In this document: positions 1 through 7,479 of the stretch, piece after piece
Layout: each line of letters opens with the position of its first letter
How positions within the stretch are numbered: position 1 is the stretch's first letter
DNA from: Pandoraea pneumonica
Lineage (GTDB): Bacteria > Pseudomonadota > Gammaproteobacteria > Burkholderiales > Burkholderiaceae
Reading direction: 5' to 3'
Assembly (NCBI RefSeq): GCF_902459645.1
Contig: NZ_CABPSK010000004.1
Location: 682,001 to 746,000 of the forward strand
Length of the DNA: 64,000 nucleotides
Program-made: the position numbers and the translations under genes
Notes under the pieces: generated by a model
The model's database searches: none
Told to the model about the DNA's origin: nothing
What the model saw: the letters and a program-made list of their open reading frames with translations, nothing else

Positions 1-542
1 GCCGTACCAGGCGCGACGCGCGTCGCCCCCCCTGCGGCCCCTGCGGCCATTGCCGCGGCCACCTCACCGTCGGCGGCCACCGGCTCGCCCACGGCATGAT
101 GCGGCGCAACAACGGCAATAAAGCGCGTGAGAAATTCGTCGGCAAAGCGGCGTGCCGCGTCGTCAATGAGAGAACTGTCGAGATGCGCGAGTTCGCCGCC
201 GATCTGGGCGCGCGCGTCGTAGGTCAATACGGTAGTCATCGGTCCTTGCGGTTGGAGCGTAATGGCGGCAGTGCCGCGCCCGAACCCGGCAGACGGGCCC
301 AGCCCGTCGAAATGGAGTGTGTAAGACGTGGGCGCGATCACGTCGGTGAGCGTCATCCGCCCGGTGAAGCGCCCTTTGACGGGCCCGGCCGAAGCCGCCA
401 TCACGATCGACCAGGTGGTGTCGTCGATACGATCGAGCGATTCGCACCCGGGAATGCACTGGCGCAGCACGCCGGGATCGTTCAGCGCAATCCACGCAAC
501 ATCCCGCGCCATCGGCAATTGCCGGCGATTCTGAAGTTCCAT
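1..542 (-). CDS. CoxG-like SRPBCC-family protein (3' end outside window)
   Basis: The reverse strand reads from an ATG at 542 with no stop before the window edge, giving about 180 residues. The N-terminus (MELQNRRQLP, then WIALNDPGVLRQCIPGCESL) and the following stretch GPVKGRFTGRM are the hallmarks of carbon monoxide dehydrogenase subunit G (CoxG), a START/SRPBCC-fold membrane-recruitment factor for molybdenum hydroxylases. An AAAGGG/AAGGGG ribosome site lies just upstream of the ATG. After the SRPBCC core (about 150 residues) comes an Ala/Gly-rich linker. Full CoxG proteins often end in a C-terminal hydrophobic anchor, which cannot be seen here. It is divergent from the XdhC-like gene at 949, a typical companion. 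The family call is firm; the client enzyme is unknown. Confidence 0.85.
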   Translation of the reverse strand, partial: MELQNRRQLPMARDVAWIALNDPGVLRQCIPGCESLDRIDDTTWSIVMAASAGPVKGRFTGRMTLTDVIAPTSYTLHFDGLGPSAGFGRGTAAITLQPQGPMTTVLTYDARAQIGGELAHLDSSLIDDAARRFADEFLTRFIAVVAPHHAVGEPVAADGEVAAAMAAGAAGGATRVAPGT

Positions 543-948
543 TGCCCTTTCCCCTTTGCCGTCAGGCCACACGAAAAACGTGCCGGTGTTGCGGGTCTAC
601 GGATCTGTCTGATGCGGCTGCTTTCCGGTTCGTCTCGAACATCGAAGTATTGTGACACGAGTTACCGCCCGAAGCGTCTCCTGCGACATTGGGTCCGAGG
701 CCGCCGCCGTGCCGAATATCCGCTCGAATACAGCGCAAGGCAAGCCGGGCGCAGGCGCGATATACTCGCCGCATCACATCGAGCGGTTTCTCTTCGGCAA
801 CAGCCGGTCCCTCGGCTGCCTGCATCGGCACTGCCTCCGCGCCTAGCGCGAGACATGGCGCCAGCTTGCGTGCATTGCCGTGTGACCGTGTCTTCGGTGC
901 CTTGGCCCATCCGGGCCGCCGCTCGCGTATAGGCGAAGGAACCGTGCA
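543..948. other. Divergent intergenic region between coxG-like and xdhC-like genes
   Basis: About 400 bases separate two divergent genes. I see no credible gene, RNA or long inverted repeat. Open frames here are short and have the composition of GC-rich antisense noise. It presumably carries two divergent promoters, but I could not identify convincing -35/-10 pairs. Confidence 0.4.
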
Positions 949-1971
949 ATGGACAGTGTCGATCTGGAAGTGCTGAAGTCCGCCGTACAGTGGACCCGCG
1001 CGGGCTTTTTCGTCACGCTGGGCACTGTCGTGCGTACGTGGGGCTCGGCCCCGCGCCCCGTGGGCTCGATGCTCGCAATTCGTGAAGACGGCCATCTGGT
1101 CGGCTCCGTCTCCGGCGGTTGCGTCGAAGACGACCTCATCGCGCGTATTCGTGCCGGTGACTGGCCGCAAGACCGTCCGCAACTCACGAGCTATGGCGTG
1201 ACGGCCGAAGAAGCCCATCGTTTTGGTTTGCCGTGCGGCGGCACGCTGCAATTAGTGCTCGAGCCGGTGCGCGCGTCGTCGCGCATTCCCGATTTGCTCG
1301 ACGCCATCTCGCAGTTCCGCCTCGTGGTGCGCGAGTTGGACATGACCACCGGCGCGGTGCAAATCGCGCCCGGGCATCGCACACCGTCCGTCGAGTTCGA
1401 CGGGGAGCACCTCATCACGTCGCATGGTCCGCGTCACCGGTTGGTGGTGATTGGCGCGGGACAGTTGTCGAAGTACGTGGCGAGCATGGCCAACGCGCTC
1501 GACTATCACGTGATCGTGTGCGACCCGCGCACGGAGTACGCGGACGAGTGGCAGGTGCCGGGCACCGAACTCTCGCGCGAAATGCCCGACGATCTGATCG
1601 TGCGACTGCAACTCGACTCGCACAGCGCGGTGTTGACGCTCACGCACGATCCGAAGCTCGACGACATGGCGCTGCTCGAAGCGCTCAAATCGCCGGCGTT
1701 CTACATCGGCGCCATTGGCTCGCGCGTGAATAATGCGCGGCGGCGCGAGCGGCTGTCGCTATTCGATCTGAGTCAGGAAGAAATCGAGCGGCTGCACGGG
1801 CCGGTCGGTATGCACCTCGGCGCGCGCACCCCAGCCGAGATTGCCGTGGCAATTCTCGCTGAGATGACCGCCATCAAGAACGGCATCACGGTCACGCAAA
1901 CGTTTGCCGTGCGCTCGCCTGACGATCTGGACGGCGCCTCGCCTGCGTCGGAGTGCCGCACGGCGGCGTGA
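949..1971 (+). CDS. XdhC/CoxF-family molybdenum cofactor maturation protein
   Basis: The 340-residue protein belongs to the XdhC family, which binds molybdenum cofactor, promotes its sulfuration and inserts it into xanthine dehydrogenase-type enzymes in the cytoplasm. The N-terminal XdhC/CoxI domain shows GSAPRPVGSML and GSVSGGCVEDD, with PCGGTLQLVLE at about residue 95. The C-terminal Rossmann domain shows LVVIGAGQLSKYVASMA near residue 165 and YIGAIGSRVNNARRRERL near residue 255. An AAGGA site precedes the ATG at 949. No molybdenum hydroxylase lies beside it; the only one in the window is about 43 kb away (43.1-48.3 kb). The partner may lie left of the window, or this may be a general maturation factor together with the CoxG-like gene. 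Confidence 0.9.
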   Translation: MDSVDLEVLKSAVQWTRAGFFVTLGTVVRTWGSAPRPVGSMLAIREDGHLVGSVSGGCVEDDLIARIRAGDWPQDRPQLTSYGVTAEEAHRFGLPCGGTLQLVLEPVRASSRIPDLLDAISQFRLVVRELDMTTGAVQIAPGHRTPSVEFDGEHLITSHGPRHRLVVIGAGQLSKYVASMANALDYHVIVCDPRTEYADEWQVPGTELSREMPDDLIVRLQLDSHSAVLTLTHDPKLDDMALLEALKSPAFYIGAIGSRVNNARRRERLSLFDLSQEEIERLHGPVGMHLGARTPAEIAVAILAEMTAIKNGITVTQTFAVRSPDDLDGASPASECRTAA

Positions 1972-1992
1972 GCGAAGGATTCGTTCACCCAT

Positions 1993-2020
1993 AAAAAAAG
2001 CGCCGCCTTTCGGCGGCGCA
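1993..2020 (-). terminator. Rho-independent terminator for the gene at 2119-2565
   Basis: Arms GCGCCGCC and GGCGGCGC (2001-2020) flank a 4-base loop. Read on the minus strand, the stem is followed by a run of seven T (1993-2000), so it terminates leftward transcription. It may also stop the rightward xdhC-like transcript, which ends at 1971. Confidence 0.8.
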
Positions 2021-2040
2021 ACTCGCTCACTCGTTGCTAC

Positions 2041-2076
2041 GGGTACTACAAGTACTGCGGGTACTGCGGGTACTAC
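2041..2076. repeat. Four degenerate 9-bp tandem units (GGGTACTRC)
   Basis: Four consecutive 9-base units, GGGTACTAC, AAGTACTGC, GGGTACTGC and GGGTACTAC, lie between the terminator and the stop of the gene at 2119. This is one of many period-9 repeats in the window. Confidence 0.7.
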
Positions 2077-2118
2077 CTGGGTTACGCCCTCATCCGTGGC
2101 TGCGGATCGATCGGCACA

Positions 2119-2565
2119 TCAATCGTGCGGCCACAAGAATGTTGCTGTCGCATGCCCCTTGGCGGGCACCTTCACTTCCCGCGTCATGGGCTTGCCGTTG
2201 TAAGTCGCCTTCACGGTGTAGTCGCCCGCAGGCAACTTCACCAGCATGAACGGCCCCCGCGAATGCGCATCGAGCACCGTGGCACCGCCACGCATGATCT
2301 GCACTTGCGCATCGGCCACGTATTCGTTGGCGCCGTCGCCGCGCGCTGCCATCTCGATCGACAGCGGCCAGCCGCCTGCCGAGCGCTTGAACGCGCCAGA
2401 TTCGTCGCTATCGATGCCGCCGGACACATACGTCACGTCGCCCTGCTGCATCTCCTTGGGCAAATTGCCGCCCTGTGCGTGCGCCAATCCGATACCGCCG
2501 AGACTGCCCGCCAGCACTGCGGCCGTGGCACCTGCCACTGACCAGCGTTGCCATTGTTGCCACAT
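2119..2565 (-). CDS. Secreted carboxypeptidase-regulatory-like domain protein
   Basis: The 148-residue protein has a signal peptide (hydrophobic stretch AGATAAVLAGSLGGIGL, cleavage after AHA near residue 30). The rest resembles a transthyretin-like carboxypeptidase regulatory fold: an ADAQVQIMRGG strand, LPAGDYTVKATYNGKPM and a final strand ending in TATFLW. Small secreted proteins of this type are common in beta-proteobacteria and have no known reaction. The ATG at 2565 is preceded by GGAGGT. It is followed by its own terminator and precedes no co-directional gene, so it is probably monocistronic. The function is not established. Confidence 0.75.
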   Translation of the reverse strand: MWQQWQRWSVAGATAAVLAGSLGGIGLAHAQGGNLPKEMQQGDVTYVSGGIDSDESGAFKRSAGGWPLSIEMAARGDGANEYVADAQVQIMRGGATVLDAHSRGPFMLVKLPAGDYTVKATYNGKPMTREVKVPAKGHATATFLWPHD

Positions 2566-2709
2566 GTTCGACCTCCCGTTTCATGACTTCACGATGCCGG
2601 ATCGTGCCGGAACGACTGCGATATCTCTGCGATGACACCGCAGCCGCGCCAGCACACAAGGTAGTGCGTGGCATCCCGTGCGTGCCGCCCTCGACGGCAG
2701 GTACTCGCC

Positions 2710-4266
2710 TTAGCCGAGATCGACCGGGATGAAAATCTGTTGCCCGTCGCGCTGCACCAGCAACGCGACATTATTGCCCGCCTTCTTGAGCTTGTCGCTC
2801 AACTGCGCGGCGCTCGTCACCGGCGTTCCATTGAGCGACAAGATGATGTCGCCCGCCTGCACACCGGCCTGTTCCGCCGGGCCGCCCGCACGGGCGACGA
2901 GCAAACCGTTCGTCACCTGCGCGGCACGCTTTTCGTCCGGCGACAGTTCGCGCACCGCGAGCCCCAACCGTCCGTGCGTGGCCGAATCGTCGGCACTCGC
3001 CACGTCCTTCTTCTCGCTCAACGCCGCTACCTTCACCGACACCGTTTGCTGCGCCCCGTTACGCCAGACGGTCAACGTCGCCGTCTGTCCCGGGCGCATA
3101 TCGGCGATTTTCTCGGGCAGTTGCACCGAGTCGTCGATGGTCGTGCCGTTCACCGCCAGAATCACGTCGCCCGCCTTGAGATCGGACTTCGCGGCCGGGC
3201 CGTTCTTGTCGATCGACGACACGAGCGCGCCCGTCGGTTTCGGCAAGCCGAACGACTTCGCCAACGATTGATTCACTTCCTGAATCGTCACACCGATGCG
3301 GCCCCGGCTCACCTTGCCGTACTGCTGGAGCTGCGCCTTGACCTTCATCGCCATATCGATCGGGATCGCGAACGACAACCCTTGGAAGCCGCCAGTCCGC
3401 GAATAGATCATCGAGTTGATGCCGATGACCTCACCGTTCAGATTGAACAGCGGCCCGCCCGAATTGCCTGGGTTGACCGGCACGTCCGTCTGAATAAACG
3501 GCGTGTAATTCTCGTCGGGCAGCGCACGCGCCTTCGCCGACACAATGCCCGCCGTCACCGTGTTGTCGAAACCGTAGGGCGACCCAATGGCCACCACCCA
3601 TTCACCGGCTTTCGACTTCGACGGATCGCCAATCTTCACCGTCGGCAAATTCGTGGCCGCGATCTTGAGCAGCGCAACGTCGCTCGCCTTATCGCTACCC
3701 ACGACCTTCGCCTTGTACTCGCGCTTATCGGTGAGCTTCACCGTCACCTGACTCGCATCGTCGACGACGTGCGCATTGGTCAGGATGTAGCCGTCAGGGC
3801 TCACGATGAAGCCCGAGCCGAGGCTGCGCGTCGGTCCGCTATCGGCGCTGCCACCATCGTCGTTACCGTCGCCGCCGTCGTTACCGGGCGCGCCGTAGAA
3901 GTGGCGGAAGAACTGGAACAGCGGATCGTTCTGATCCATGCCCGGCGGCATCGGCATTGCCGAGGCGCCACGGCCCGCAGAAGGTTTCCCATCGTGCGTC
4001 ACACTGATGTTGACTACGGCCGGTCCGTATTGTTCCGCGAGTTGCGAGAAGTCCGGCACAAGCATACGTGGCGCGGTATTCGGCGTATTCGCCGTATTGA
4101 CCACGCCCGGCGTACTAGCCGCTGCGGGCAGCGCTGCGTTGGCGTCGGAGACCACTTCCGACGCGAGCGGTGCCTGCCAGTGCTGACGACCCGCAACGTA
4201 ACCGCCCGTCAATGCGACGAGCACAGCGCCAGCAACCAACGTACGAGTGAGCTTCGAGGTCTGCAT
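2710..4266 (-). CDS. DegQ/MucD-type periplasmic serine protease (Do family)
   Basis: I chose the ATG at 4266 because GGAGAG lies just upstream; a longer frame to 4299 lacks such a site. The 518-residue protein starts with a membrane/signal segment (LTRTLVAGAVLVALTGGYVAG), followed by a Thr/Asn/Pro linker. The trypsin-like domain contains the catalytic triad in TNAHVVDDA (His), DKASDVALLKI (Asp) and NPGNSGGPLF (Ser). Two PDZ domains follow, with GRIGVTIQEV and GRLGLAVREL marking their starts, and the length is normal for the family. Do-family proteases degrade or refold damaged periplasmic proteins. The promoter region contains a PmrA-box-like repeat at 4323-4339, and the divergent gene at 4608 encodes a predicted protease inhibitor. 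Confidence 0.93.
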   Translation of the reverse strand: MQTSKLTRTLVAGAVLVALTGGYVAGRQHWQAPLASEVVSDANAALPAAASTPGVVNTANTPNTAPRMLVPDFSQLAEQYGPAVVNISVTHDGKPSAGRGASAMPMPPGMDQNDPLFQFFRHFYGAPGNDGGDGNDDGGSADSGPTRSLGSGFIVSPDGYILTNAHVVDDASQVTVKLTDKREYKAKVVGSDKASDVALLKIAATNLPTVKIGDPSKSKAGEWVVAIGSPYGFDNTVTAGIVSAKARALPDENYTPFIQTDVPVNPGNSGGPLFNLNGEVIGINSMIYSRTGGFQGLSFAIPIDMAMKVKAQLQQYGKVSRGRIGVTIQEVNQSLAKSFGLPKPTGALVSSIDKNGPAAKSDLKAGDVILAVNGTTIDDSVQLPEKIADMRPGQTATLTVWRNGAQQTVSVKVAALSEKKDVASADDSATHGRLGLAVRELSPDEKRAAQVTNGLLVARAGGPAEQAGVQAGDIILSLNGTPVTSAAQLSDKLKKAGNNVALLVQRDGQQIFIPVDLG

Positions 4267-4607
4267 GAGTCTCTCCTTCCAGACAACCACGTTTGACATG
4301 ACTGTGATCGTAGAGAGGCTCCCTTAAGACAACCTTAAGACGGACAACCTTAGTGCGCGAAAACCTTGAACCGGCATTCGAAAAGCGCATAGCTTCATGG
4401 CGCGCCCCCCAGCGCCCGTTTAGGAAATGTCACACATTGAGTGCAATGCGAGGCAATTCTGATTGCTATGCGTCACGATGGCAGCCGTTTGATAGTGATG
4501 CTCGCGCGGTTCGTCTTGCCTCTGATGTGTTCCGCTGACTACGGTGGCAAGGTGGTGCGATCCCGCGCCGCACGTTCCGTAAGTTCACGCACTCAGGAGG
4601 CATTACG
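4267..4607. other. Divergent promoter region of the DegQ-like and I78-like genes
   Basis: The 341-base divergent region holds the CTTAAG direct repeat at 4323-4339, a third, partial CTTAGT copy at 4349-4354, and a possible leftward -10 (TACGAT, 4307-4312 on the minus strand). Both flanking genes have good ribosome sites. No gene is evident. Confidence 0.5.
4323..4339. promoter_or_regulatory. PmrA-box-like direct repeat CTTAAG-N5-CTTAAG
   Basis: Two perfect CTTAAG hexamers (4323-4328 and 4334-4339) are separated by exactly five bases, an 11-bp periodicity. This matches the known binding pattern of PmrA/BasR-type and related response regulators. On the minus strand a TACGAT -10-like element begins 10 bases downstream, so the site overlaps the expected -35 of the DegQ-like gene, the usual position for activation by this class. 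Confidence 0.6.
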
Positions 4608-5030
4608 ATGCACACCACTGACTCGACGCTTCGCCGCGCCACGCGCGTCATCGGCACCGCAGGCTTCGTACTTGGCATGACGTTCGCGTTTGCCGCGCAA
4701 GCCGCCCCGGGTAACGGCATCGGCACACAAGGCCCGGCCGATTCGACGCAAGCGCAAGGCATGCAGCCGATGCAGGGCACGCAGCAGGCGCAGGGCATGC
4801 AAGGAATGCAAGGCACACAACAAGCACAGGGCAACTGCACCTCGGAGACGCCCGCAGACAACACCATCGTCGGCAAATCGCTGCCGGAAGCGAAGTCGAT
4901 GCTCAAGGGCTGCCCGTGGCGTATTGGCGAACAAGATGGCAAAGCCATGCCGCTCACGCGCGATCATCGCCCCGATCGCCGCACGCTCACCATCGAGAAC
5001 GATCGAGTCACCAACGTGACGCGTGGGTAA
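4608..5030 (+). CDS. Secreted I78-like peptidase inhibitor with Q/G/M-rich repeat
   Basis: The 140-residue protein has a Sec signal peptide (FVLGMTFAFAAQAA, cleavage near residue 32). Next comes a low-complexity stretch of MQG/QQAQG repeats (residues 45-75). The C-terminal domain (IVGKSLPEAKSML, then LTRDHRPDRRTLTIENDR and VTNVTRG) matches the layout of MEROPS family I78 inhibitors, small proteins that block serine proteases. A perfect AGGAGG lies upstream of the ATG. The gene is divergent from a DegQ-like protease and adjoins a two-component operon. The I78 assignment is from motif memory and is moderately sure. Whether the neighbouring protease is the target is inference. Confidence 0.65.
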   Translation: MHTTDSTLRRATRVIGTAGFVLGMTFAFAAQAAPGNGIGTQGPADSTQAQGMQPMQGTQQAQGMQGMQGTQQAQGNCTSETPADNTIVGKSLPEAKSMLKGCPWRIGEQDGKAMPLTRDHRPDRRTLTIENDRVTNVTRG

Positions 5031-5115
5031 TCACTGGCAGTGAGTGAATGGCAGCGCGGCGCCGTACGATGCGCCGCGTGCCTTTGCGGAAGTATTCATT
5101 CGAATGCGCTTTCGC

Positions 5116-6474
5116 TCAAAGCGCAGGCGGCACTCCGGAGGCCGCTGCATCGAAGCTCACACGCACACGCAGACCGTGGCCGCTGCGGGCGTCAAGCAAC
5201 TCGACACGTGCGCCGTGCGCCTGCCCAATATTGCGCACGATAGCCAGGCCAAGACCGCTACCTTCGGCACGCACATCGCCCGCCTTGGCCGACTCGCCCT
5301 CGCCGCCCCGGAAGAAACGGTCGAACACGCGCTCGCGCTCGGCAGGCGCAATGCCCGGGCCGGTGTCTTCGATTTCGACAACAGCGGGACTTGCGCTCGC
5401 GAGCCGCACGTCGATACGCCCGCCGTTCGGCGTGTACTTCAGCGCGTTATCGACGAGATTGCCAAAGAGGGTTTGCAACGCATTGGTATCGCCCTGCACG
5501 CGTGCAAGCGCGGCGATGGCGTCTGGGGCGTCGAGCCCCAAATCGATGCCGCGCGCGACGGCCAACGCCGCATGATGCGCGACCACATCCTGCAAGAGCG
5601 GCGTCAAAGGCAGATCGACAAACGCGCTCGCGGCACGCGCTGCATCGGGTTCCTGACGGGCCAGCGTCAACAACTGCGCAACAAGATGCGATGCGCGTCG
5701 CACACCTTCACGCAGATCACGCATCGCTTCCGCACGTTCGCCATCGGTATGCGCGCGCTCCAGCAACTGCACTTGTAGCTGCAACGCAGCGAGCGGCGTA
5801 CGCAACTCGTGCGCCGCATCGGCAACGAATGCCTTCTGCTGCACGAGGGCTTCATCAAGGCGCCCGAGCAAGCTATTGAGCGCGCGCACGAGCGGACGTA
5901 CTTCATCCGGCAACCCGCCCTCGGGCAAAGCCGAAAGCGCCCCGGGCGCGCGCGCATCGAGTGCGCGTGTGACGCGTCGCAGCGGTTGCAGCCCGCGTCC
6001 GACGACGATCCACACGAGCAGCGCAAGAATCGGCATCGCGATGACCAACGGCAATAGCGTGCGCAAGGCCATCGAGACCGCGAGCGAATCGCGAATCACC
6101 ATCGGCTGCGCCAGTTGCACGACGTTGTCGCCAACGAGGGCGGCATATACGCGCCAATCGCCCGCGGGGGTCTGCACAGTGGTGAACCCAAGTTCGGCGC
6201 GCGGCGGCAGCGGCGTACGCGGGTGCGAGTAATACAGTTCGACGCCGTTGCGGCTCCATATCTGGATGACCAGCCCGCCCGCATCGTTATGGTCACCAGG
6301 CACGCTGGAAAACGGCTCAGCAGGCAACGACAGCGCCATTTGTTGCAATTGAAAATCGAAGAGCGCGTTGGCTTCGGTACGCGCCTGACGGAAGATGGCG
6401 ATGCCCGCGAGCACTAACGCCGCAACGAGCGTAAGCAGCAGACCAACAAGCAGACGACGGCGGATCGAGCGCAT
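5116..6474 (-). CDS. PmrB/QseC-type sensor histidine kinase
   Basis: The kinase of about 452 residues has two membrane segments (LLVGLLLTLVAALVLAGIAI near residue 10, and LLPLVIAMPILALLVWIVV near residue 155) bracketing a periplasmic sensor region. The phospho-acceptor is in FVADAAHELRTPLAAL, and the N, G1 and G2 boxes are visible (NLVDNALKYTP, DTGPGIAP, GSGLGLAIV). The start overlaps the regulator stop as TGATG (ATG at 6474; a GTG at 6477 is an alternative), so translation is coupled. The order regulator then kinase is typical of QseBC and PmrAB. It probably senses an envelope or cation signal and acts with the regulator at 6474-7223. Confidence 0.9.
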   Translation of the reverse strand: MRSIRRRLLVGLLLTLVAALVLAGIAIFRQARTEANALFDFQLQQMALSLPAEPFSSVPGDHNDAGGLVIQIWSRNGVELYYSHPRTPLPPRAELGFTTVQTPAGDWRVYAALVGDNVVQLAQPMVIRDSLAVSMALRTLLPLVIAMPILALLVWIVVGRGLQPLRRVTRALDARAPGALSALPEGGLPDEVRPLVRALNSLLGRLDEALVQQKAFVADAAHELRTPLAALQLQVQLLERAHTDGERAEAMRDLREGVRRASHLVAQLLTLARQEPDAARAASAFVDLPLTPLLQDVVAHHAALAVARGIDLGLDAPDAIAALARVQGDTNALQTLFGNLVDNALKYTPNGGRIDVRLASASPAVVEIEDTGPGIAPAERERVFDRFFRGGEGESAKAGDVRAEGSGLGLAIVRNIGQAHGARVELLDARSGHGLRVRVSFDAAASGVPPAL

Positions 6475-7223
6475 CACTTACCCTCCGGCGACGTTGCGTG
6501 GTCTGATGCGTTCGGCGAGTTTGGCGAGTTTGGCGTGTTTGGCGTGTTTGGCGTGTTTTGTGCGCCCTGCACCGGCATCATGTACCCCACGCCACGCACG
6601 GTGCGGATGGCATCGGCTCCCAGCTTCTTGCGCAGCCCGTGAATATGCACTTCCACGGTGTTACTCGCGATTTCTTCGCCCCAGCCGTAAATACGCTCTT
6701 CGAGTTGCGCCTTCGAGAGCACCGCGCCCGGGCGATTGAGCAACGCTTCGAGCACCGCATATTCGCGTGCAGACAGCACCACGGGCGTGCCGTCGCAACT
6801 CACTTGCCGGGTGGCCGGGTCGAGCACGATGCCGCCATGACGCAGCAACGGTTCGCTGCGCCCAGCCTGACGCCGCACCAGTGCCCGCAATCGCGCCGCC
6901 AACTCATCCAAGTCGAACGGTTTCACGAGATAGTCGTCGGCCCCGGCGTCGAGCCCCTTCACGCGGTCGGCCACCGCATCGCGCGCCGTGGCGATGAGCA
7001 CGGGCAGCGTTTGCCCTCGCGCTCGTAACGTACGTAACACGTCGATGCCGTCGCGGCGCGGCAATCCAAGGTCGAGCAGTAGCGCGTCGTAGCGCTCGAG
7101 CGACAAGGCGTCGAGCGCACGTTGTCCGTCGTCGACGTGATCGACGGTCCAGCCGTCTTGCCGCAGGCCTTTTATGACCGCTGCGGCAATCATCGCGTCG
7201 TCTTCCACCAATAAAATTCGCAT
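6474..7223 (-). CDS. PmrA/QseB-type response regulator
   Basis: This OmpR-family regulator of 249 residues starts at the ATG at 7223 (MRILLVEDD); the longer open frame to 7922 is antisense to dacB. The receiver domain has the phospho-acceptor Asp in ALLLDLGLP and Lys in YLVKPFDLDEL. The winged-helix domain ends with SNTVEVHIHGLRKKLG and TVRGVGYMM, the PmrA/QseB subfamily signature. The last 25 residues form an odd NTP/NSP tripeptide-repeat tail encoded by five 9-bp units. The PmrA-box-like repeat 2.1 kb away is a natural target. Confidence 0.92.
   Translation of the reverse strand: MRILLVEDDAMIAAAVIKGLRQDGWTVDHVDDGQRALDALSLERYDALLLDLGLPRRDGIDVLRTLRARGQTLPVLIATARDAVADRVKGLDAGADDYLVKPFDLDELAARLRALVRRQAGRSEPLLRHGGIVLDPATRQVSCDGTPVVLSAREYAVLEALLNRPGAVLSKAQLEERIYGWGEEIASNTVEVHIHGLRKKLGADAIRTVRGVGYMMPVQGAQNTPNTPNTPNSPNSPNASDHATSPEGK
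6511..6555. repeat. Five 9-bp tandem units encoding the regulator's NTP/NSP tail
   Basis: Units TTCGGCGAG, TTTGGCGAG and three TTTGGCGTG run in direct tandem at 9-base spacing. On the coding (minus) strand they give the NTP/NSP repeats at the regulator C-terminus. Confidence 0.85.
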
Positions 7224-7479
7224 GTGTCTGGCCCCGATGTCGCGGCGTTGTTGCCTGTGAGTGACATCTCGTCGATTTTCGACCCATTGTAGCGACAGTT
7301 CGTTGCATGCCCGACTTACAATGGCGGACATTGCCCGGTGCGCGTCAGACGCGCGCCACCGTGCGCCGAACACGTCACCGCTTCGCCCGCAGCCGCCGCG
7401 CCGCTTCGCACCTGTCTCGCATGGGACACACTGCCCCGCACGGTTTCGCTGCGCGTAACACTGGAGAACACCGCCCGTC

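Noticed and set aside
2668-4296. 542-residue plus-strand frame opposite the DegQ-like protease
   Set aside because: Arg-rich antisense frame with no domain; the minus-strand protease has all catalytic motifs.
4466-4957. Minus-strand frame with repeated CVPC/CMPC cysteine motifs
   Set aside because: It is the antisense reading of the MQG/QQAQG repeats of the I78-like gene and has no ribosome site. The cysteine pattern is a by-product.
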